A DNA stretch of 9,792 nt from Actinomycetota bacterium (GTDB taxonomy: Bacteria > Actinomycetota > Actinomycetes > Nanopelagicales > Nanopelagicaceae). The notes below the pieces were generated by a model. That model did not search any database and had not been told where the DNA came from. It worked only from the letters and a program-made list of their open reading frames with translations. Made by a program: the position numbers and the translations under genes. This document shows, piece by piece, positions 5,882-9,792 of the stretch. The stretch spans positions 1 through 9,792 of the forward strand of contig WLQV01000024.1 of the NCBI GenBank assembly GCA_009697555.1, in the 5' to 3' direction. Each line of letters begins with the position of its first letter. The first letter of the stretch is position 1.

Positions 5882-7779
5882 TCCCGCTTTTTATCTTCTA
5901 GCGATTGTAAGTACGCGTTGTACTTTGCCAAATCATCGGGTTCGCCCATAGCCGCCATTCGTGCAGTACTTCGATCAATTCGTTTGGCTTCTCGGGAATC
6001 ACTACGCATCCATTGAATAAATGTTGCGGCAAGTGCCAAGAGAATCGGAATCTCACCCATTGCCCAACCGATCGAACCAGCTAAATGTTGATCAGCTAAG
6101 AGATCGATGCTCCATGGACGTTGTAGCGATGCAAAATAACCACGATCGATCAAAGTTGTTGATGAGAGAAGTGCAATAGAGAAGAAGGCATGGATACTCA
6201 TCGCCGCAAAGAGCACCATCATTCGGACTAAGTGTGGAATACGACGTGGGTTTGGATCTACACCGACGATTAAATAGAAGAAGAGTGTGCCAGCTAGCAG
6301 GAAGTGAATATCCATTGCTAAATGGCCTAAGTGCGTCTGCATAAGCGAACCAAAGAGTGGCGTGAAGTAGAGAAGAAATAGTGAACCGTCAAAAATTCCT
6401 AGCGCCACAATTGGATTGGTAAGGAAGCGATTGGGCTTGGAGTGGAGCGCGGCTAGCACCAGTCCCCTTATTCCACGCTCTTCACTCGTACGCCCTTGCG
6501 GCAGAGTGCGAAGTGCCAAAGTCAGTGGTGCGCTAAGTACGAGGAAGATTGGAACGATCATCCCTAAAGTCATGTGAGCCATCATGTGATATGAAAATGC
6601 TACGTGAGCATAAACACCGAAACCACCGCTCGTTGCAAAGTCAAGAAGTGCAATGGCAATAGCAAATGAAACGGTTCTTCCTACCGGCCATTTATCACCA
6701 CGACGCGAAAGTGTGACAACCGCGCTGACGTAAAGTGCAACTGCTAAAAGTGCAACTGCAATAAAGATTCCATCTGGCTCGTAAGCCAAGAGAAGATTTT
6801 TGATTGTTGGCGCAGCTGGCATTTGAAATCCGATGATGCTCAGTGCAACTGCGCCACTCTTTGTTAAGTCAGGTAGAACCGGTGGCGTTGGAGGCTTATT
6901 AGTGGAAAGCCAGGCGCCCATGGCAACGACGACGAACATGAGAATGAGTTCATAGCCCAGTAATTGAAGAAATTTCCGCTGCGACAACTCAATCGGATTT
7001 TTCGCAACTAGATTTTTACGATGCAGGTAGCCAAACCCAATCAATGCAACGGTAATAAGAATTTTGCCGATAAGAACATAGGCATACGTTGTCTGCCATG
7101 CAGAGCGAAAATCCATCCGAGTCCATGCATTTGCCGCGCCAGATAAGACAACTGCGATAGCAGCCCAAAGTGCCATCACGCTAAATCGCGCAACTGCAGA
7201 ACTTCGTACTTCAGCGCTAATAAAGAGGAGCGCTAAAGCTCCACCCAGCCAGAGTGAAATCGCCAAGACATGCACTACGAGCGCACCAACTGCTAATCCA
7301 TGTCCCCCATTAACCGAGGCATGACTTTGGAAAATTGGCGCTGCCATTCCAGCAAAAGTAATGAGGAGCAACATCGCTGCCCCGCCAGTTCGTCGCAGAG
7401 ATGGAAGCAGCGCTGCGGTAAAGAGTGCAACGAGAAATTCAAAGAAGAGGTACTGCCCCAGGGAAATTTGCGTAACAAAGGATCGAAGCATTGTGACATT
7501 TAGGGCGCCAACAAAAGAAGAATCGAGAATGTCAGCTAGCGTGAGAACGATCTTTACCCCTAGTGCAAGGGCCCAAAATACTGCACTGGTGCAAGCAGCT
7601 TTACGTAGAGGCAGGCTTTTCGCACTAAGTGCTCCAGCATCATCCTCGATGAGAAATGCCATTGCCAGAAGTGCACCAACAAGAAAAACTCCAGATGTAA
7701 CACTGAGGAAAGTTGTTAGCGTCCGTAGCGCATCAACTAATGAAGTTGCTGGTGTCACATAACTTGAGGCTAAGTTCAT
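5878..7779 (-). CDS. Fused CopD domain and CtaG (cytochrome oxidase copper assembly) membrane protein
   Basis: 633-residue polytopic membrane protein made of two parts. The N-terminal half (to about 330) resembles CopD: many helices with VVHVLAISLWLGGALALLF (168-186), the signature copper-resistance helix with His170. The C-terminal half (about 335-590) is CtaG_Caa3: YAHVAFSYHMMAHMTLGMIV (390-409) with His392, His398 and His402, THLGHLAMDIHFLLAG (482-497) and IPHLVRMM (514-521). CtaG-type proteins help deliver copper to cytochrome c oxidase. A soluble charged tail follows. Such fusions are common in actinobacteria (M. tuberculosis Rv0102 is similar by memory). The gene starts inside the copC stop (ATGA overlap at 7776-7779), so the pair is translationally coupled. 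Whether it imports copper or only serves oxidase assembly cannot be read from sequence. No oxidase gene is in the window. Confidence 0.93.
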   Translation of the reverse strand: MNLASSYVTPATSLVDALRTLTTFLSVTSGVFLVGALLAMAFLIEDDAGALSAKSLPLRKAACTSAVFWALALGVKIVLTLADILDSSFVGALNVTMLRSFVTQISLGQYLFFEFLVALFTAALLPSLRRTGGAAMLLLITFAGMAAPIFQSHASVNGGHGLAVGALVVHVLAISLWLGGALALLFISAEVRSSAVARFSVMALWAAIAVVLSGAANAWTRMDFRSAWQTTYAYVLIGKILITVALIGFGYLHRKNLVAKNPIELSQRKFLQLLGYELILMFVVVAMGAWLSTNKPPTPPVLPDLTKSGAVALSIIGFQMPAAPTIKNLLLAYEPDGIFIAVALLAVALYVSAVVTLSRRGDKWPVGRTVSFAIAIALLDFATSGGFGVYAHVAFSYHMMAHMTLGMIVPIFLVLSAPLTLALRTLPQGRTSEERGIRGLVLAALHSKPNRFLTNPIVALGIFDGSLFLLYFTPLFGSLMQTHLGHLAMDIHFLLAGTLFFYLIVGVDPNPRRIPHLVRMMVLFAAMSIHAFFSIALLSSTTLIDRGYFASLQRPWSIDLLADQHLAGSIGWAMGEIPILLALAATFIQWMRSDSREAKRIDRSTARMAAMGEPDDLAKYNAYLQSLEDKKRD

Positions 7780-8306
7780 CGATTCTTAAATAACTTTCGA
7801 GCGTAAATCGAAAGTCCTACCGTTACTACACAGGCAAGTACCAGCATTACTAATACCAAATAAGTTGTCCCACGATTGCTACTTGCTGGCCCACTGTCAG
7901 GAACTGGTGTTGCTGAAGTCGATGTGGCTGGAGTTTGTGCCGAGATGACTGATGGTGAGTTAAAGATAAATTTATAGGAACCTTGTAATGGTGCATCGGT
8001 ATCTGAAAGCAATTGATAAGTAACAGTGTAAGTACCGGCAGCGGTGAGCTGAGTTAGACCAATTGTTGCCGAAGTACCATCAATTAGAAGTGAGCCATCA
8101 TCTACTGATTTCCCATTGGGATCGCTCACTTGAATCGTGCTGCCATCTTGGGCTAGCGCGCTCTGCGCAGTCAGAGTCACAACACTCGGCGCAGTAACGA
8201 TTGTTGCACCACTTATGGGAGATGTATTGGTGAGCGAATTCGCATTTGCTGCCGAAGTACCCAGAAGAAGAAAGGCTGCGGTGAGAAGGGCCAGACGTTG
8301 CTTCAT
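7776..8306 (-). CDS. CopC-domain exported protein with C-terminal membrane anchor, histidine-free
   Basis: 176-residue exported protein. A signal peptide is clear (MKQR, then a hydrophobic run to about residue 18, with cleavage likely near the ANAN stretch at 20-23). The CopC-like beta sandwich follows: NTSPISGATIVTAPSVVTLT (27-46), GTYTVTYQLLSDTDAPLQGS (91-110) and YKFIF. Then come a Ser/Thr/Pro linker (about 120-145), one transmembrane helix (about 148-167) and a basic tail (RKLFKNR). Normal CopC proteins bind copper through a histidine at the mature N terminus and one in an S.DGHP motif. Here these positions are Asn and Ala, and the whole protein has no His. It is the first gene of a pair with the CtaG/CopD fusion, overlapping by four bases, and has a strong AAGGAGG ribosome binding site. 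Fold assignment is by motif; a copper role is doubtful. Confidence 0.88.
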   Translation of the reverse strand: MKQRLALLTAAFLLLGTSAANANSLTNTSPISGATIVTAPSVVTLTAQSALAQDGSTIQVSDPNGKSVDDGSLLIDGTSATIGLTQLTAAGTYTVTYQLLSDTDAPLQGSYKFIFNSPSVISAQTPATSTSATPVPDSGPASSNRGTTYLVLVMLVLACVVTVGLSIYARKLFKNR

Positions 8307-8312
8307 TCTGCT

Positions 8313-8319
8313 CCTCCTT
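8313..8319 (-). promoter_or_regulatory. Strong ribosome binding site of the copC-like gene
   Basis: AAGGAGG on the minus strand lies six bases before the ATG at 8306, a near-perfect match to the anti-Shine-Dalgarno sequence. It contrasts with the leaderless pattern at other genes and indicates a 5' untranslated leader. I could not place its promoter with any confidence in the 104-base gap to fmdB. Confidence 0.75.
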
Positions 8320-8410
8320 AGAAATTCTTACGCGTCAATTCGCTCTTATCTTCCCACTTCTTTAGACTTATGCGCTAGTGCACTTCAATCTTCTGAGAGA
8401 AAGGCCCGTG

Positions 8411-8665
8411 ATGCCTACATACCAGTATGCCTGCAGCGCATGTGGCCACGAGTTTGAAGTATTTCAAGCATTTAGTGATGACTCACTTACCGCGTGCCCA
8501 GAGTGCAAAGGTGAAGTTCGAAAAGTTTATTCAGCAGTCGGCGTTGTCTTTAAAGGTAGTGGATTCTATAAAACTGATTCGGCCGGAAAGAGTTCATCGG
8601 CTGTCATTCCACCAGCTGCACCAACTCCACCACCGCCAGCACCAAAACCTGCTGCTACGGAGTAA
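8411..8665 (+). CDS. FmdB/Ruc-type small zinc ribbon protein
   Basis: 84-residue protein beginning MPTYQYACSACGHEFEVFQ, the hallmark of the FmdB regulatory-protein family. Four cysteines (8, 11, 29, 32) in two CxxC pairs form a zinc ribbon, followed by KVYSAVGVVFKGSGFYKTDS, also typical. The tail (about 60-84) is a disordered run of Ala, Pro, Lys and Ser. The mycobacterial member Rv0991c (Ruc) was reported to be a redox-switched chaperone that works with DnaK, its zinc cysteines forming disulfides on oxidation; the same role here is an inference. The start at 8411 rather than an upstream ATG at 8378 is chosen because the family begins with MPxYxY, and AAAGG lies six bases upstream. The gene is divergent from copC, and a TAGACT box at 8363-8368 could be its -10. 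Confidence 0.93.
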   Translation: MPTYQYACSACGHEFEVFQAFSDDSLTACPECKGEVRKVYSAVGVVFKGSGFYKTDSAGKSSSAVIPPAAPTPPPPAPKPAATE

Positions 8666-8667
8666 CT

Positions 8668-8689
8668 CCACTCACTCTTCGTGATGTGG
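8668..8689. terminator. Weak hairpin just after fmdB, possible terminator
   Basis: CCACTCAC (8668-8675) can pair with GTGA and GTGG (8681-8684, 8686-8689) around a TCTTC loop, with one bulged T at 8685. It begins three bases after the fmdB stop codon and overlaps the 3' end of the minus-strand ORF. Only three Ts follow in a row (8693-8695), so it is not a classical Rho-independent terminator. It may simply protect the 3' end. Confidence 0.3.
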
Positions 8690-8788
8690 TGGTTTATCTC
8701 GTTCAATCTCTGAATCGCGACGAACATCTTCTTGTGCGGCATCAAGATCAACTTCATCTGATGTCGTTTTAGGAAAGAGTTCGCTCAT
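8672..8788 (-). CDS. Small 38-residue acidic hypothetical protein
   Basis: The frame opens with ATG at 8788 and stops with TGA at 8672-8674. The product begins MSELFPKTTSDEVDLDAAQE and ends IERDKPPHHEE. It is very hydrophilic and strongly charged (about a dozen Asp/Glu), with no signal peptide or membrane helix, so it is probably disordered or a short helix. I do not recognise a family. In its favour: it fills the only gap between fmdB and purU, its stop lies six bases from the fmdB stop as in the other convergent pairs, and a TAGAGT box seven bases before the ATG suggests leaderless expression. The codon choice (GAT, GAA, GTT) resembles that of the neighbours. Against: its length is so short that chance cannot be excluded. 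Confidence 0.55.
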   Translation of the reverse strand: MSELFPKTTSDEVDLDAAQEDVRRDSEIERDKPPHHEE

Positions 8789-8795
8789 AGTTCGC

Positions 8796-8801
8796 ACTCT
8801 A
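8796..8801 (-). promoter_or_regulatory. Candidate -10 box of the 38-residue ORF
   Basis: TAGAGT on the minus strand is followed by GCGAACT and the ATG at 8788, a spacing of seven bases. Seventeen bases upstream is ATGGAA, a poor -35. It shares the spacer with the purU promoter on the other strand, so the two genes are divergently transcribed from a gap of 79 bases. Confidence 0.4.
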
Positions 8802-8832
8802 CTCCTAGGTAGGGCATCTTCCATGCGGAGAT

Positions 8833-8861
8833 TTAGGATTCAATCGATTCACCTTTACACT
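8833..8861 (+). promoter_or_regulatory. Leaderless promoter of purU (-35 TTAGGA, -10 TACACT)
   Basis: TACACT at 8856-8861 matches TAnnnT and ends six bases before the ATG at 8868; TTAGGA at 8833-8838 is a partial -35 with a 17-base spacer. Transcription would begin on the start codon. This agrees with the start chosen from protein length and makes the upstream in-frame ATG at 8823, which lies outside the transcript, unlikely. Confidence 0.55.
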
Positions 8862-8867
8862 TGGCAA

Positions 8868-9707
8868 ATGGATCTCATCGCAACGCTGCAATGCCCTGAT
8901 CAACCTGGCATCGTGCATGCGATCACCACTGCAATTTTAGAGTGCGGTGGAAATATCATTGAGAACCAACAATTCACAGATCCCACAACAAATACCTTTG
9001 TGATGCGCACCCGCTTTGAAACCTCTCAGACTTTTGATGCTGCCTCAGACTCCCTCAATAAAGGACTCGCAAAATTCACACCGCAACTCAAGGTGCGCTT
9101 AGCATCTGGAAAACCTCGCGCGCTCATGATGGTTACTAAAGAGAGCCACTGCCTACGCGATCTGCTCTACCTCTACGAACTCGGTGAATTACCAATTGAG
9201 ATTCCATTAGTTATCTCTAATCACTCAGATTTGCGCAGCCTGGTTGAATCACATGGAATTCCCTTTTTAGAGTTACCTGTAGCAGCTGGAAAGAAAGAGG
9301 CACAAGAGGCACAAGTGCTCGCAGAGATTGAGAAACTTAAAATTGATTTCGTTGTACTTGCTCGCTACATGCAGGTATTGAGCCCTGAGTTCTGTCAGAA
9401 ATTATCTGGAAAAATTATCAACATTCATCACTCCTTCTTACCTGGCTTTAAAGGCGCCAAGCCTTATCACCAAGCTCACGAGCGTGGTGTAAAAATCATC
9501 GGCGCAACTGCGCACTTTGTTACTCGCGATCTCGATGAAGGTCCAATCATCGAGCAAGACATTGCTCACGTAACTCACACATCAACTCCGGAAGATCTCA
9601 TCTCGCTCGGTCGAGATATTGAGAGGCGCGTGCTCGCCAAAGCGGTAAAACTTTATGCTGAGGATCGAATTTTTCTACTAGCAAATAAGACTGTGGTCTT
9701 TAATTAA
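8868..9707 (+). CDS. purU: Formyltetrahydrofolate deformylase
   Basis: Hydrolyses 10-formyl-THF to THF and formate, balancing the folate pool and supplying formate for purine synthesis. The N-terminal ACT domain is seen at residues 1-80 (MDLIATLQCPDQPGIVHAIT), where glycine and methionine act as effectors in E. coli. The formyltransferase-like catalytic domain follows from PRALMMVTKESHCLRDLLY (83-101). It contains FVVLARYMQVLSP (161-173), INIHHSFLPGFKGAKPYHQA (184-203) and ATAHFVTRDLDEGPIIEQ (213-230). The catalytic triad is Asn185, His187 and Asp223. From this start the product has 279 residues, against 280 in E. coli, while the alternative start at 8823 would add 15 unrelated residues. It complements the formyl-folate cyclo-ligase elsewhere in the window. 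It ends six bases short of a convergent tRNA gene. Confidence 0.97.
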   Translation: MDLIATLQCPDQPGIVHAITTAILECGGNIIENQQFTDPTTNTFVMRTRFETSQTFDAASDSLNKGLAKFTPQLKVRLASGKPRALMMVTKESHCLRDLLYLYELGELPIEIPLVISNHSDLRSLVESHGIPFLELPVAAGKKEAQEAQVLAEIEKLKIDFVVLARYMQVLSPEFCQKLSGKIINIHHSFLPGFKGAKPYHQAHERGVKIIGATAHFVTRDLDEGPIIEQDIAHVTHTSTPEDLISLGRDIERRVLAKAVKLYAEDRIFLLANKTVVFN

Positions 9708-9710
9708 TTT
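9687..9710 (+). terminator. Weak hairpin with T-rich tail at the end of purU
   Basis: AAGAC (9687-9691) pairs with GTCTT (9696-9700) around a TGTG loop, followed by TAATTAATTT, which includes the purU stop codon. The five-base stem is short and the tail interrupted, so termination efficiency would be low. It is the only candidate between purU and the antisense tRNA gene. Confidence 0.3.
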
Positions 9711-9713
9711 TGC

Positions 9714-9789
9714 TGGTGTCCCCGGCGGGAGTTGAACCTGCGACCTACCGCTTAGGAGGCGGTTGCTCTATCCACTGAGCTACGGGGAC
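9714..9789 (-). tRNA. tRNA-Arg, anticodon CCT
   Basis: On the minus strand the cloverleaf is complete in 76 bases: acceptor GTCCCCG with CGGGGAC, D arm GCTC/GAGC, anticodon stem ACCGC/GCGGT with loop CTCCTAA, five-base variable loop AGGTC, T arm GCAGG-TTCAACT-CCCGC, discriminator A and encoded CCA. The anticodon CCT reads AGG arginine codons. The T stem has an A-C mismatch at its third pair (positions 51-63) where GCGGG would pair perfectly. The other invariant bases, including T33, T54, T55, C56 and A58, are present. Its 3' end faces the end of purU, four bases after a TTT run, and no separate terminator is visible. Confidence 0.96.
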
Positions 9790-9792
9790 GTA

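Noticed and set aside
7361..7762. 133-residue plus-strand open frame opposite the CopD half
   Set aside because: Basic, Ser/Arg-rich translation typical of the complement of a membrane-protein gene; no start signal.
8377..8384. Perfect 8-base palindrome AGTGCACT between copC and fmdB
   Set aside because: Too short to stand out from chance and not repeated elsewhere in the gap.
8823..8867. 15-residue N-terminal extension of purU
   Set aside because: The likely -10 box lies downstream of that ATG, and the shorter form matches E. coli PurU length.
1..9792. CRISPR arrays, insertion sequences or phage genes
   Set aside because: No direct repeats with regular spacers, transposase motifs, terminal inverted repeats or phage-like proteins were seen; the window is nearly all conserved chromosomal genes.

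Overview
The window looks like a chromosomal segment from a streamlined, fairly low-GC actinobacterium, possibly of the freshwater acI/Nanopelagicales type. Three things suggest this. Gene content and order match an actinobacterial block known from Mycobacterium tuberculosis as I remember it: FmdB-like Rv0991c, 5-formyl-THF cyclo-ligase Rv0992c, moeA1 Rv0994, rimJ Rv0995, membrane protein Rv0996, pmt Rv1002c, rsmI Rv1003 and metS. Several genes have a TAnnnT box only 6-7 bases before the start codon, as in leaderless actinobacterial genes. Packing is extreme, with ATGA overlaps and convergent stop codons that abut or overlap. The lineage is an inference; no 16S gene or marker tree is available.

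Layout from left to right. At 1-1539, on the minus strand, rsmI is followed by metG, whose 3' part runs off the left edge. At 1587-2909, on the plus strand, is a protein O-mannosyltransferase divergent from rsmI. At 2910-5267, on the minus strand, are a MoeA/gephyrin-like gene, a rimJ-type acetyltransferase overlapping it by 4 bases, and, 73 bases later, a three-helix membrane protein of the Rv0996/SepX/GlpR type. At 5312-5881, on the plus strand, is 5-formyltetrahydrofolate cyclo-ligase, divergent from moeA. At 5878-8306, on the minus strand, is a copC-ctaG/copD pair with an ATGA overlap. At 8411-8665, on the plus strand, is a small FmdB/Ruc-type zinc ribbon protein. A 38-residue minus-strand ORF lies at 8672-8788. 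At 8868-9707, on the plus strand, is purU, and the window closes with tRNA-Arg(CCT) on the minus strand.

The most interesting part is 2910-5267. The MoeA-like protein is only about 305 residues. It lacks the MDGYAVR region and the whole lid domain (domain II), and the remaining active-site motifs are degraded, so it is unlikely to make molybdenum cofactor. It sits with a homologue of the actinobacterial membrane protein that acts as receptor for the gephyrin-like division protein Glp in Corynebacterium (GlpR; SepX in Streptomyces). The simplest reading is a cell-division scaffold pair rather than cofactor synthesis, with an unusually reduced Glp.

A second oddity is the CopC-like protein, which contains no histidine at all and so cannot form the usual CopC copper site, although its membrane partner CtaG/CopD keeps many histidines. 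PurU and the cyclo-ligase both act on formylated tetrahydrofolates and would together help keep the one-carbon pool in balance. RsmI, MetG and the tRNA serve translation.
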